Part shown: positions 12,137 through 24,345 of the stretch, piece after piece | How positions within the stretch are numbered: position 1 is the first letter of the stretch | Layout: the number at the start of each line of letters is the position of its first letter | NCBI RefSeq assembly: GCF_029227915.1 | Contig: NC_079878.1 | Location: forward strand, 19,656,001-19,716,000 | DNA length: 60,000 nt | From: Hydractinia symbiolongicarpus | Lineage: Eukaryota; Cnidaria; Hydrozoa; Anthoathecata; Hydractiniidae | Direction of reading: 5' to 3' | Translations under genes and position numbers: made by a program | Notes under the pieces: model-generated | What the model was told of the DNA's origin: nothing | What the model saw: the letters and a program-made list of their open reading frames with translations, nothing else | The model's database searches: none

Positions 12137-14548
12137 TTATCTATTGTAATAGCCAAAAGTGTCTATTCTGCTTTGGTGTTTATCGATAAATTCATCTCCT
12201 ATTTGAGTTAAATCCATTTTGTCAACGGAATCAGTATGAATATGGAGGACCATCAAATTGTTCAAACGTAAATTCGTGGTTGTTGATCTAAGGTACGTTT
12301 TGACTCGTTTCAAAGCAGAAAACGATCTTTCGCTGATGGCGTTTGTGGACGGCATTACCAACAACAATTTCGCTATTTTGACAACTTCACTTAGAAGAGT
12401 TCTTTGAGATTGATCAAAACTTTGTAACAGCTTGATTAGATCGGTTACTTTGAATTTCTCTTTGGATGCGATGACTGGGAGTAGCGGTATTTGGACTTTA
12501 GCAAGTGACTCGTTGATATCTCCTTCGTAGAAACGACAAACTGCTTTTAGATGACTTTCCCATTCCTGACCAGTGATCGATTTTAAAAGAACTTCCTGTA
12601 AATTGACGTATGTCTTGTAATCAGGTTGATCGAATCTTTGTTGGATGTAGTTAATAACTAGATCGAAAGTTTCAAAGTAAACGTGATCTTTGGCAGTGTC
12701 ATGAAAATGATATGTTTCAGGAGGGCCATCTGATACTTTGTTAAAATAATCTGGCATCTTTCTTTTTCGTGGGAGTTTAGGATCAGATACTCCGAGTTGT
12801 GATTTCCAGACAAGAACTCGCTCCCAAAATAGCTTAAACAATTCGTTGCTTCTGATCTTCTCTAACACAGCTAAGACTTCCGACACCCGTTGCTGTCCCT
12901 CTGCTGCCGAAATATCTCCTTGGAGAGACCTGCTAAGATTATCTGTATGTTTCAATAGGGTTTCACCAAGACAACAGCAGAAGACAAAATTAAAACTAGA
13001 CATAACAATCATTACTCCGTTGATTCTCGCTCTCATATCTGGAAGCTTAACATTCGATAATGACCATGTCCAAAGCTCCATTAATTCCTTATGGTTTTCA
13101 AGAAAGGATTCAAGAACCTCACCTCGCACAGTCCATCGTGTAGGAGAAAACTCATGGACCGACTTGGATTCATTTCCTGTTGCTTCCCTGATATTCTTTA
13201 ATTGTGTGTCTCTCTTTGGCGATTTTTTGACAAGTTTACATATTTCATAGGCAGTTCCAAACGCTTCTTTAAGTTCAGGGATTTCTTTTATCACATCGCC
13301 AACAGCTAAATTCAAAGCATGTCCGTAACAGTGTGTGTACAAACATTTTTCATTCAACGATTTGATTTGGGTAGCAACTCCAGATCTGTGACCAGCCATG
13401 GATGCAGCTCCATCATAACATTGGCCGCGAGCATTTTCTAATTTCAAGTTCATTCGTAAAAGAATATCTTTGATTAAAAAAACGATTTGGTCAGCACTAG
13501 TATCAGGTAGTGGATGGAGGCGAATGAACTCCTCGTGAGCCTGTAATTCATCATCAACCCACCGAATGCAAATGACAAGTTGTTCTGTATTTGAGACATC
13601 CCCTGTTTCATCTGCAAGGATTGTGAAAATCTCAGCTGACTGAATATTTTTTGCAATGTCACGTAAAATACTAAGTGCTTCGATTCGCAGCATTTCGTTT
13701 TGAATAGCCGGTGACGTGTAGTTTTGCTTTTTTGCAAGCCATGCACTCAGTTCCTTATCATCTTCACATCGGAGTAAAAGTAACTGGTGGAAGTTCGGAT
13801 TCAACTCGCTGTGTGTTTCCTCATCCCAATTGCCTCTAAACGGAAGTGATTGTCGCCCTAGATATCGAACGCTTTGCAACAGTTTTAACAGCATTCGTCT
13901 ATTCCTTTCCTTTGTGGCTGCAAGATTATCTACCACGATTTCACCAATGTCCTTTGATGTACCTGGCGCAGTAATCAGTCTTTCAGTGGCTTCTTTATGG
14001 GAGTCGCTACATTCGTGTTTAGAAAATCCTCTTCCAGATTCAAACGCCTTTTTCCAATTTTGGTAGCCGGTTTCAGTAAAAACTGTCTCTGCTTTTGTTG
14101 CAGAAATCATGCTTTTTCTAAGAGCACTGAGACAAGTAAAGCAGAAAGCAGCGTCTTTATTTTGGTCGTAATGTAACCAGAGAAACTTGTCAAACCATGT
14201 TGGGTTAAACGATCTTTGTTTCGGATCTTTACCAAACGTTGTTTTTGGAAAACTCAAAGAACGAGGTTGGTTCGGTTTAGATGGATCACTCGTTGTTTCC
14301 TTAAAATTATTCTCCGGGCTGGTTGGTGCTGTCGTTGTAGGTGTCGTCGTTGTAGGTGTTGTTGTTGCTTCTTCGTTTGTTCGTCTGAAAAGCAAAACAA
14401 GTGTAAAGGTTGCTTGGATAACAGTTATGGGATGAATTAAAAAGCAGTGGTGGGGTTAACAAAGTAATTAAATATTTATTTATTAATAAGTCACTTACTT
14501 TTCAGGTCTAATGAGCCATTTTGATAAATCACTTGTTTTCTTCGGCAT
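12137..14548 (-). CDS. hAT transposase with TTF-type zinc finger (two exons)
   Basis: Joined exons 14548..14499 and 14384..12137 encode 765 residues. The long frame has no usable upstream ATG, but a 50-bp first exon (MPKKTSDLSKWLIRPEK) ends at a consensus GTAAGT donor and joins in phase to a tttcag acceptor, removing a 114-bp intron. After a Thr/Pro-rich linker comes a TTF-type zinc finger (CFTC at about 98-101, HECSDSH at about 140-146), then a DUF4371/RNase-H-like core with D275 in LADETGDVSNTEQL, D341 in CYDGAASMAG, and E702 in NAISERSFSALKR of the C-terminal hAT dimerisation region. These match the hAT DDE triad and the ZMYM1-like cluster of hAT-derived proteins. No stop or frameshift is seen. 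It should bind the element ends and catalyse cut-and-paste transposition. A domesticated host gene is the alternative, but the flanking inverted repeats argue for an element. Confidence 0.88.
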
Positions 14549-14599
14549 TTTCACTTTTTTTCAAATTAGTCTGTTACTTTGTTAATTCTATATTTTTCC

Positions 14600-14627
14600 C
14601 CTTTTTTTTTTTTTTTTTTTTTTTTTG
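14600..14627. repeat. Poly-T tract
   Basis: A homopolymer run of about 20 T lies just upstream of the hAT transposase first exon, inside the element. Confidence 0.7.
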
Positions 14628-14657
14628 AAGTCAGTCCAACTCGTTCTCGTCTTCTCA

Positions 14658-14769
14658 CAAACACTATTTTCAGAATATAGTTTCCATCCAATTTCAACAT
14701 CATTTCCATGCAGCAAACACTATCAGAATGTAGTTTCCATCCAATTTCATCATCATTTCCATGCAGCAA
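14658..14769. repeat. Two-copy tandem repeat of about 55 bp inside the hAT element
   Basis: Two adjacent copies share caaacactat...cagaat.tag followed by tttccatccaatttca and end in ttccatgcagcaa. They lie in the presumed transposase promoter region. Confidence 0.75.
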
Positions 14770-14996
14770 GTATAAGAGTCACGCGTTTTAAATAAATAAA
14801 AGAGTGGAAATCGGTTATAAATCATTCTCAATAAGTGTTTAGTTTGTTTATATATAACAAATGGTCTTTAGACATAAGACAAAACGTTTTTCTTAACTTG
14901 TCATAACCATCTTTGAAAAAATTATTGTGATTAAAGTGATTCTATAAAACGCCCCTCTCGAGGAGGGCGTTTAATAGAGGGGGGCGTCCAAAAGGG

Positions 14997-15020
14997 GGGC
15001 GTTTATTTGGAGATTTACGG
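14997..15020 (-). repeat. Right terminal inverted repeat of the hAT element
   Basis: Ends ...ggagatttacgg, the inverse complement of 11446-11469 with one mismatch in 24. Confidence 0.85.
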
Positions 15021-15541
15021 TACTCTGAAAACATATTTTCATAATTGCTAGCCAGTAGCGAAGACTGAAATTAGTTTCAAAGTGATTTTTTCCTATAGCT
15101 ATATTTATACTGTGGTTGTGTTGTAAATGCAATTTTACAGTTGAACCATAATGCGAACGTCCTTGTTTTTTTGGTATATTTTTGTTTTAAATTTGTGCAT
15201 GCATTCAGTCTACACCACAGATAAAATAAAGCCCAAGATGTAACGAAGGATACTAAAGGCGACATTCTTTGTCTCGTGCAAAAATTATCCAACAATTGTC
15301 ACAAAATGATGATAGGTTTTGTTTCGTGGTTTATCAAGCGTATCTCAAGATAATATGGAGACATTGACAAAATTTAGCGTACTTTAAACATATGGCCGTG
15401 TAGACGGACGTACTTATTTTTCTTAGCATATCAAAAGTTGTTAATAAAGTCAGTTAAAGAAATTAAAAACTATATAACTATTCCTCTCTCTATCTTTTTT
15501 ATGGACGATCGGAAGAGCAATTAATACACGCGAAAGAAACA

Positions 15542-15600
15542 AAAGACAAATTTTAAATCAATACTATTGAAACTGCAGTATTGATTCTAAATTTGTCTTT
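15542..15600. repeat. 24-bp-arm hairpin with 11-nt loop
   Basis: Arms 15542-15565 and 15577-15600 pair over 24 bp with two mismatches around an 11-base loop. At about 59 nt the fold has the dimensions of a short pre-miRNA, but it could equally be a decayed palindromic MITE. It is not part of any recognised gene. Confidence 0.6.
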
Positions 15601-18466
15601 AAAATGTTACTTCAGATATGCGAAAAGCAATTGGTGTGGGCGTGTTTCCTGTTGCAGCCTTGCCTTACTCAAATCCTCTGTGTTTAGCATACTTGCGTGG
15701 GCGGAGCATCCAAACGATAAAGTCACGTTTGCAATATGAAAGAAGGGTAGCGAGTTGACGAAAAAACGATTCACGATCCTGCACTCGGCTCCCAAAAAAC
15801 CAAACATTGTTCGTTTTATTACACTCGATTATACCGCGCATAATCATCATTTGTTTCTTTCCCGTGTGCGACTATATATTTTAATCAAAAAGGAAAATGC
15901 TAGATAACAAGATCGTAGATGTACCTCTTATAATAACATGTATGTTAAAAAAAAATCTTTGATGGTCTGAGTGTTGCGATACACAGTCAGAAGTAGCTTT
16001 AACAATCCGAAATGTTAGTTGGAACTGTTTATATGATACCTCCACTCCGTCCAAAGTGAAGTAAGTTTTTTGCATCAAGCACATGCTTAGTACACTACAC
16101 ATGCGCAGTTGCAATTAATTTACCTGAATTTGACATATAAGGTTGTTGTGTGGCGTGATGCGTTGAAATTTCACTTGCTTCGAAAACAAAATAACACACA
16201 CAAACAAACAAACAAACTGAAGTGACTTCAATTTTTCGGGGTATTACACCAAGACTAAAATGATTTTTCACTTCTCATTGTACCAAACGCTGCTTGCTAA
16301 GAATTTTGCTCAGGTCGAAATAACCTCGTTCCCAGGGTTCTTTGTGTTACCTTACTTATGTTGCTTAAATTCCACAGGGCGTAGCGCTGCGCAAAATAGA
16401 ATTCGAGCGAATTTTATGCAAAGCAAAAAAAGTTGACTAAACTGCAAAATAGAACGTACAACATTCATTATTTTTTTAAAAGTGAGCTTGAAGTGTTGGT
16501 TTTATATCCCTCCCAATCGATAAAGGCCTTTGCACGGGAGATTAGAAATGTTCCTCTATATCGACCTTGACCTCTTCCTTTATTGATATTGGGACGGCAA
16601 AAAAGAAAAAAAATTCGTATCGCCGTCCTGGTATAAAAAAAAGACAATGAGCCCTGGGATCAAGGTAAAAAAAGGGTCGGTTGAAGAAAGGTTGGGGAGG
16701 GCAGCGATCGTTGTCCGAATAAGTGCGAATAATTTGGTCACTATTTGCCGACGTTTTTACGGATAATCGAAGTTTACAAAAGATTTTAAAATATTAATCT
16801 GTTTAAACCCTCGTTTTCATGGATTTTTGCCTATTTTATATCATAAGCGCGATTATTGAAAAATTGTAAAGAGAGCAAGGATGGAAGGTGGATTTTTTGT
16901 TAAAAAGGACAACTTAATGAAGAATTTCCTGTATATACCTATTTCACTAAAAGCCATTTTTAAACTACCGGTATTTGCACATTTTGATGCGCGAAATTAA
17001 GTTTTTGTTGACTCACGGCTGGGTGGGGGGAGCGAGGGCATGACGAACAACGAATGAATTATAAGTGCTTTGTCAGCAAAAAAACATAACAAATGGTCGC
17101 ACGTGTTTCGGTTCTGATATAAAATTGTTATATAAAAAAGTGCGAAAATATAAATTTTAGTAAAATTATGCATATTAAAACTCTTCAATGTAAAAATGCA
17201 GAAGAACAAATAAAAAGTTGCACATAAATCCTATCAGAGAAAAGAACACATCAGTTAAGGTTTAGTTGTTATCATCAGCCATGTGTCATCCATCATGCCA
17301 TGGCAACAGAGGTAGTTAGCTGGTAGCTAACTACGGATGGTATGTACAATATAGATAAGGGAAAAACTTTATATTACCATCGCAGTTTTAACCTAACGAT
17401 CCACCCTACCCAACATAGTCAACGTATAGTGACTAAGCCAAACCAGCAAAGATGAGTTGCAAATGTTTAGCTAGCTGGCTACAGTGCTACAGTTCTGTAG
17501 CTATTCCCACATGATATTAATCCATGCTTGTGGGTCTATCCAGTTTTTAGGTCAGGTTGCTCAGAATATATACAATTTATAACTGCAATGGTATGGCAAG
17601 TTAAGTTATTCAAACTGAAAAAAAATATATACAAATTTAGCTTTGAAATATAACAAACGTTTGACAAAATAAATTGAAATATATTATTAAATAATCGTAC
17701 CAGATTGCCCAAGTATAAAACTGGATAAACTTGAAATGGAATTACGATGAAATGTTTCTTGAGAGTTTGATGTGTATAAAAAAAATTGTTTGATACTTTT
17801 TGTATAAAGTTATCTTGTGATGGCTCAGTTTTGTCATTTGACGGAATGAACAAAAAATATTAAAAAACATATTATATAAAGTAATTGACTTGAAATCCCT
17901 AATGACACGATCAAGTAACAATTGACAATTAAACAATACATATAGCTAAGACGAAACATAATGATACAAGTGGGACATACGAGACAATGAGATACGGGAC
18001 TGGACAAGTGAGCGAAGAAGTTGAATAAACAAGGCATAACAATAAATGGTAGCACTACACATGACAAGGTACATTTTACGGACGGACGAAAACAATGAAT
18101 TTTGATTCAATAATATATATAAACACAACAATGCTCTCATTCGGATGGGGTAATGCTGACAGGCAAGAAAAGAAGTAGCCATATGCCAAATTGCTTATTC
18201 AACTAAGTTACAGGTTGAGAATGTATTGGAATTGTTTGTCTCAGCTATTATTTTCTCTGTTTAAGAGCATTCTTTACCAATTTTAGTGTCAATGTTTTTT
18301 CACTTAATAATTTTAATCGTTGCAGTCTGTTGTTTATAAAAAAGAATGACAAAACAGTGGACTGGAATTAAGTGACAGAGACCAGGGGATGGGGCTTGTT
18401 GGTTGATTTTTTTGTAATCACAGAATGATTTTTAATAATATTTTAAAAAACAATTTAACATGATTA
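15601..18466. other. Intergenic stretch between the hAT element and the 6.1-kb element
   Basis: No gene recognised; the open frames are short and show no domain. A candidate decayed MITE is listed separately at 16321-16671. A perfect 10-bp-arm hairpin (gtagttagct / agctaactac, 3-nt loop) lies at 17312-17334. Confidence 0.5.
16321..16671. mobile_element. Decayed MITE with TCCCAGGG-type ends (candidate)
   Basis: The left end acctcgttcccagggttctt and the inverse complement of the right end (ttgatcccagggctcattgt) align with few mismatches, so this looks like a roughly 350-bp inverted-repeat element related to the palindrome at 6372-6442. No target duplication was found and there is no coding sequence inside. 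Confidence 0.4.
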
Positions 18467-18494
18467 CAGTACCGCTATCAGGAAGCCTAACATC
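18467..18494 (+). repeat. Left 28-bp terminal inverted repeat
   Basis: Perfect inverse complement of 24545-24572; starts cagtaccgctatcaggaagc. It is followed by a region of alternating cacgat, atcgtg and catgat words to about 18550. Confidence 0.9.
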
Positions 18495-18660
18495 ATGATC
18501 GTGTATCATGACACCCACGATCCACGATCTTATCATGTCTGTCATGATTATAAAAATATTAGATAGCAGATCGGAAAACTATCGATCAGTTTCAAAAATT
18601 AAGGGTTTTTTTTGACATTTCAACATGTCATCATTTGTCATTCTCTACAAAGTGTAATTT

Positions 18661-19632
18661 TGAGGTTACTATTAACAAAAGGTAGGTACATTTGGTGTAT
18701 AAAAATGGGCAACTTTTAAAAAAGGAAGCACATTTTGAGGTTACCTAGTTTTCAAAATATACTCGAAAATGTGATGTGGTAAATTTGAGGTTACCAAAAT
18801 GAGGTTACCCTCTTTAAAGCCTTATATCTAAGGATTCCTTGGGGTTACTTTAATGAAACTTGGTACAGTGGTGACTAAATTGGTAAGCAACCCAACTAAA
18901 TCTTTGAATAATTGAATTTGTAAAGTGTGTGACTATATTGAGGTTACCAAATTTAATGATTTTTTCTCATTCCTCAATGAGGTTGTGCAGAGCATAGAGA
19001 ATCAGATTTTATTGCTTTTAATGGTATTATGTCTATACGTATGGAAAATCGTGAAGAAAAATTAAGAGATGCATTTTAGTTGATATTTTGAGGTTTCTGT
19101 TATATGTAGAAATGTTTCTAAGAGATATACTACTATTTTGCAAAATTATCATTATAATATTTCCAGGTAACTTTTATGTAATATAACATTTTAATGTATC
19201 AAACTCATATTCACTAGTTCCAAGAAATATCAGTTTCTAAACATGAGGTTACCATTTGATCAAAATGTGTTTTCTGTGAGGTTACCTACTAGATGTTGCA
19301 TATAAAACTATATTTTAAAGTGTGAGTTTGTGAGGCCAAATTAAATTAATAAACAGTATGAATCTAATGTTTTTCAACTGATATAATTGAATTCAACATT
19401 TGTGTTCAAGCTGAGGTTACAATGGAATGAAAAAGTACTGTATATACATGTAGTACTAGCACTTCATGCACAATGGAAAACAAGTCAGAAAGTAGAATTT
19501 AGGAATACTCTACATTGCACTTTTAGAACATGTTTTAGAATATTGATAGAACACTGATAGAATAGTTGCAGAATGTAGCTGTTTTGAAATGTTTTTATTT
19601 CAGTTGTTGTTGTTGTTGCATTAGTGAGGTTA
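18661..19632 (+). repeat. Left array of dispersed TGAGGTTAC motifs
   Basis: Nine exact TGAGGTTAC copies begin near 18661, 18735, 18786, 18800, 18939, 19244, 19277, 19412 and 19624, plus near-matches around 18840, 18977 and 19088. All are in the same orientation and several continue as TGAGGTTACC. Spacing is irregular, so this is not a simple tandem repeat. They precede the zinc-finger exon of the element gene and are candidate binding sites for its product. Confidence 0.75.
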
Positions 19633-19698
19633 CTGTGAGAAATAGTGTACACCAGAAATATAAGTTTATCTTTTATTATTGTATAAAATATTATTAGT

Positions 19699-22513
19699 AT
19701 GGAGAATAGCAAGTTTGAGTGGGTATGTCCAGTTTTTCAGAAAATTTTGAAGCATCAGAAAAGTGTTAGCAGACATAAGAAGAGTCATGCAAAGAAAACT
19801 GAGTTAAAATGTTCACAGTGTGAAAAATGTTTTGACAGAAAAGACAACTTTTTGAGGCATCAAAAGAGTTGCAAATTAAAAGAGAAAAATATATGTAAAG
19901 TTTGTTTAAAGGTTTTCAAAACAAAGTGGCTTTTGAAACGACATATGAAGGTTCATGAAAAAAAGAAAATTGTATTATGTAAAAATTGTGGAAAAAAAAT
20001 CGAGATGGATAAAGCTGAACACCATTCATTATAATGTATACAAGAAAGACCCATCTCAAGTGTTGACCTAGATAACGACTTTGTATCTATGGTAACAATA
20101 CCAAGGTAACCAATCTGACTGAAGCTTTAAATATGAATAGAAAATAACAAATTATTGATTATATATTTATGTTTTTTATTAGATCTTACAACGTCAGTAC
20201 AATAGTTGAACAAACAGTGAACAATAGTCTAGTAGAAAGAACTGAATCAGGATCTGAACATTTGATTAGGTAATACATTAGATATTCTAATGCCATGTAG
20301 TACTTGACTAGAATTGGTTTCAACATAGCGAGTTTTATTTAGCTCAATGAATGCTGAATCAGCACCATTAGAGTTTTCAAAAAGCAACATGGCAGAATTG
20401 TCAGAGCTAGCTACTTGTGATACACCATCTCAGTTAGATAAAGAGGTGCCTTATTTATTCATTAAGACTATATAGTGTTTGATCTGAAATGCATTTACCT
20501 TTTTATGCTTACATTTTACTTCGTCTCAATTGTAGGTTCCAATTGTAGTAGATATGACAATTCATTCAACACCAAAACCAACAAGATTTATAAAGAAAAT
20601 TGTAAGGTAGTTTATCTTGTGAATATTGAGGCAAAAAAACGCTATTCCCAAGTTAAAAATTGTATCATTAGGTTGATATGCCTTCAAATGAAGTGATAAA
20701 TTCTGGCAATTTAGTTATGTCACCCAACACAAGACAAAGAAAAAGCAGATATGCTAGTGACTTGACATCCTTTATTAAAAATTTGAATTTAAATGAAAAA
20801 GATCAAATTGATGTCGTGAACTTGTCTTTAAAAAGAATAGGTATATTGGAGAAAATCAATGTGCAAAGAAAACCAACAAAGTCAGGAAGAAAGCTCAGTA
20901 GTTTTGCTGCTAGAGAAGCTGCCTGGAAATTCTGGCACAAACACAGCACAGCTTCAACAATAACTTCTCACCCAGCCAAATTGAGAGTCTGTGATAAGAA
21001 TAAGATACAACATGGACTTGAGTACATTAATACTGTCTAAATTATCACAATGCGTAACAGAAGTTATTATGAAAGCAATTGGTTTACAACGACTGAAACC
21101 ATGAAGTCCTTGTACTACAAGTTTATTCAAGAACATTCTGACTTCATCATGTCCAGTGGCACCTTCTTCTCTCTTAAACCGTTCTATGTCAGATCAGCAA
21201 CACAAAAAGACATGGAAATGTGCTGTTGTAAAAAACATCTCCATGCACGATGGTCGATTCAAGCCCTTCTGGATATTTGTAAAAAACAAAGCTTGCCACT
21301 CGGTGAAGTAATAGATTACTACAGCTTTTTCAACTTTCTAAGCAAAAATTGTGGCACTGCTGACGAGACAACACACATCCCTTGGGATTGCGTTTCTGAT
21401 AAAAGCAAATTATGCGAACATACAAATCTTCAATGGGAAAAATTCAGTGCAAATATCCTGCAACATTGTGATGACACGGTGGCAATTAAATTTCAATACT
21501 TCGAAATGGTTGAGGAATTAAGCAAACAAGGCACACTTAAAAAAAGGCTAAGACTTGTCAGTAATGAAGTCAACACAAGATTTCTGGTCAAATTCATACA
21601 TGAAATTTTATCCAAAATGTTGCACCATAGAAATCACCTGAAACATTACAGAGCGATGCTACCAGTATTTAAGGAAAATTTTGATGGTATATGTATATGG
21701 ATGTAGACTTTGCTGAAAATTTGAGTATACCTGTGAAGTTTGAACTTCAAAGCTTGCATTGGTCACACAAGCAAGTTACAGTTCATTCTGGTATACTTAA
21801 AACACCAACAGTCCTATTATCCATATATTTCAAATGATAAAAAGCATGACCAACATTTTGCACTTGTTTGCATTAAAAAAATGTTATCAGAAGTACCTCC
21901 TGAATTCGAAAACTACAGGATTGTTATAGAGAGTGACAATTGTTCCAGTCAGTACAAGTCTGCAGCACACTTCTCGGGTATGCAACAGCTTGCAGACTCT
22001 CTCAAAACAACGATAGTGCGAATATATGGAATCGCTGAACACAGCAAGGGCGAAGTTGACCATGTTGGAGGTGTGGCGAAAACATCAGTCAGGAGGAAAG
22101 TCGGCCAAGGTGAATTTTTTTCAGGAGCTGAGGATGTTACGCAGTTCTTGAAAACAAAGTTTTCTGGCAAAACAAATCCAGAATATTTCGTGAAAGAAAT
22201 TGAACTCAATGAAGTTGATTTAATTCGAAAGGAAAGCCAACTAAAGGTTTTTTCAACAATCGATGGATCAAACAAGTTCCAAGTTATTATATTTCATCCT
22301 GAGCAAAAGGAGTTCCTTGCCTCTGATCGGTTATGCTTTTGTAGAGAGTGCCAACTTGATATTGAATCTTGTGATTTATTTTCAAAGTACACATTAAACG
22401 GTACTCAACTCAAAGCAACATCATTAAGATCTTTCACTAGTGACGTTGTTGACACTGCACATAAACAGATCACAGTTAGTAGTATTTTGAAACTTGTGAT
22501 TTTAAGTAGTTGA
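19699..22513 (+). pseudogene. Broken five-exon C2H2 zinc-finger / DDE transposase
   Basis: Exons with matching phases can be drawn at 19699-20105, 20183-20269, 20343-20445, 20536-20601 and 20672-22513, each with GT..AG borders. Exon 1 carries one degenerate finger, one C2HC finger (CSQCEKCF..H...C), one complete C2H2 finger (CKVCLKVF..HMKVH) and a CKNC remnant. Exon 5 carries a DDE-like core: DVDFAENL, then ESDNCSSQYKS, then HSKGEVDHVGG, a pattern found in uncharacterised invertebrate transposase-like proteins. Lesions are TAA at 20032-20034, TAA at 21038-21040, a frameshift near 21690-21697 that puts DVDFAENL in another frame, and a compensating shift near 21795. I cannot name the superfamily. 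The alternative that the finger protein and the core are separate genes is weaker, because the frame stays open past the first TAA up to a phase-matched donor. Confidence 0.75.
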
Positions 22514-23162
22514 GTAACCTCACTTGTTACACATTTTTTTGTTTCTGTTAATTTCTTCATCACCATGTTCCAAGTAACTTTATTCTACTTTATGTTTTTT
22601 AGTGGTTGTTTGAATTTATTTCTTTTCTTAAGCTTTTATTATCTCAATTTTATGCCTTTGTTTGCATCAGCTGATAAGAAACCCAAACTTTGATAGTAAC
22701 CTCATAAATACCACACTTATCTTAATTTTCAAATTACTGAACAATGTCATTAATTTTATACAACTTGTAGTGAAGCAATGTTTCAAGATTACACATAGTT
22801 CACAGATTTTTCTGTTTTATCTTATTTAAACACAGAATTGTAACGTGGGTAACCTCAAAATCAACACATTTCCTTCAACAACACCTACTGAAATGCTCCA
22901 AAAGATATTTTAAGTAGATGTTTTGTACATATTTATGAGGAAAATATCTTGAATCACTAATATGAAAACAACTCTAAATTTTTTTTCAGTAGATTGTAAC
23001 CTCGAAAACAGCACATATATGGCAAAATTTCTTGCACCTTTTTGGATAATGTAGGACTTCAGGCTATCTAGTTTACATGAAAGAAAATTCGATTTGGTAG
23101 CCCCACTATTTCTCAAGTATTTGCTATCACAAGGAAGACCTATATTATTGATGGTAACCTCA
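22514..23162 (-). repeat. Right array of inverted TGAGGTTAC motifs
   Basis: GTAACCTCA, the inverse complement of the left motif, occurs at 22514, 22696, 22849 and 23154, with a one-base variant at 22996. None is seen in the left-side orientation here. The array lies immediately after the transposase stop. Confidence 0.75.
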
Positions 23163-24067
23163 AAATTACCACGTTTTTTGGAAATCAAAATGTCATTTGA
23201 GGGTGGTAACCACCATAAGACCAACATACTAAAATTTCAAGTAAATAGGGCAAGATGTGTTCCATTTGATGCTGAAACTCTAAAAATGCTCATTTTGGCA
23301 GTTTCAGAAAATATCACACTATTTTTGAAACTGATCTATCGTGATTATTTATCTTGCGTTCAGTAGCTTTTTGTGATTTTATAATATTATTTTAAGCTTT
23401 TTATAGTCGTCTTTTAAAAAATTAAACTTAAAAAAGAATGAAAATAAAATAAAATAACCATTAACAATATACAGAATATTATTTTAAGTAATGATTTTCG
23501 TGATCCATTGTTAGCGTTGTTATCAACCGCCGTTTAACTTTTCGTAATTTAATTTATATACATTAAATGTTTTTAGTTCCACAAGTGGTTACAAAGTTTA
23601 ATTAATGACTTAAATACTCACGATATTACGAACATGGGTTTTAATATCCGGCCGTGAACTTTGTTTAGAACATACCTTCGTGTGTTCCCCACGCCAAAAC
23701 AATAATCCCTTTGTGGTGTACGGGGATAAAAGAATTGTGTTCTAACTTTCCAGTATTCAAATATTGTGAGTTTTCCAGATTTAATATTGCATGCGCGGAA
23801 ATTTTGAATTATCACCTGCCTAAAATCTTACGATGAACTTCCTGCCAAAAATTTTCTTTTCAATATTTATAATAATTCCTGTTTTGATTAAATATAGTTT
23901 TTACAAGTCAATGTTATTTTTACAACAGGTGTCATGCTGCACACTTGCCGTCCTGCTCCAGTTAAGCATGATACATTTACGTCATCAATTGATAACATTT
24001 TGTTTAAAATCATAAAAATAGTTTCTTTAACATAACATTTACAACTTTTCTTTTTTGACACAAACTT
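23163..24067. other. Non-coding 3' part of the 6.1-kb element
   Basis: AT-rich sequence between the inverted motif array and the tandem array. No domain or splice-framed exon seen. Confidence 0.4.
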
Positions 24068-24345
24068 TTTTGTTTTTAAAATTTTAAAACGCGATCTGAA
24101 AAAGCATTTCTATAACCGTTTTTCGTTCCTAAACTTTTAAAATACGATCTAAAAAAAACATTTCTATCACGGATTTTTGTTCTTAAACTTTTAAAATGCA
24201 ATCTAAAAATTTTTTAGTTCTTAAACTTTCAAAACGCGATCTTAGAAAGCATTTTTATTGCTGCTCTTCATTCTTAAACTTTTAAAATACGATTTAAAAA
24301 AGCATTTCTATCACCGTTTTTTGTTCTTAAACTTTTAAAATTGCT
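24068..24345. repeat. Tandem array of about 53-bp units
   Basis: Five to six imperfect copies of a unit containing ttaaacttttaaaa, then a gatct word and gcatttctat. One copy is shortened to about 44 bp. It lies inside the 6.1-kb element close to its right terminus. Confidence 0.75.

Larger units (their letters stand above)
11446..15020 (-). mobile_element. hAT-type DNA transposon, about 3.6 kb, transposase apparently intact
   Basis: The unit is delimited by 24-bp terminal inverted repeats (11446-11469 and 14997-15020) with one mismatch, starting c(a/c)gtaaatctccaaataa. Inside each end are several copies of a GGGCGTTTA word, which look like subterminal transposase-binding repeats. The interior holds one spliced minus-strand gene for a TTF-finger/hAT transposase. 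The 8-bp flanks (cacggtaa, tactctga) do not match, so no target duplication survives or the ends were exchanged. Calling it potentially autonomous is an inference from the open frame and intact ends. Confidence 0.85.

Noticed and set aside
12846-14440. Plus-strand open frames opposite the hAT transposase
   Set aside because: They are antisense shadows of the long transposase frame and show no domain.
11438-15028. 8-bp target duplication for the hAT element
   Set aside because: The bases outside the two ends (cacggtaa and tactctga) do not match, even when the ends are moved by one or two bases.
15607-15850. Overlapping minus-strand frames of 61-66 residues
   Set aside because: No domain, no splice context, and two overlapping frames without codon character; treated as chance.
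20475-20696. Secreted small protein with a signal-like hydrophobic start inside the 6.1-kb element
   Set aside because: The frame has no ATG start, overlaps a phase-matched transposase exon in another frame, and has no homology I recognise.
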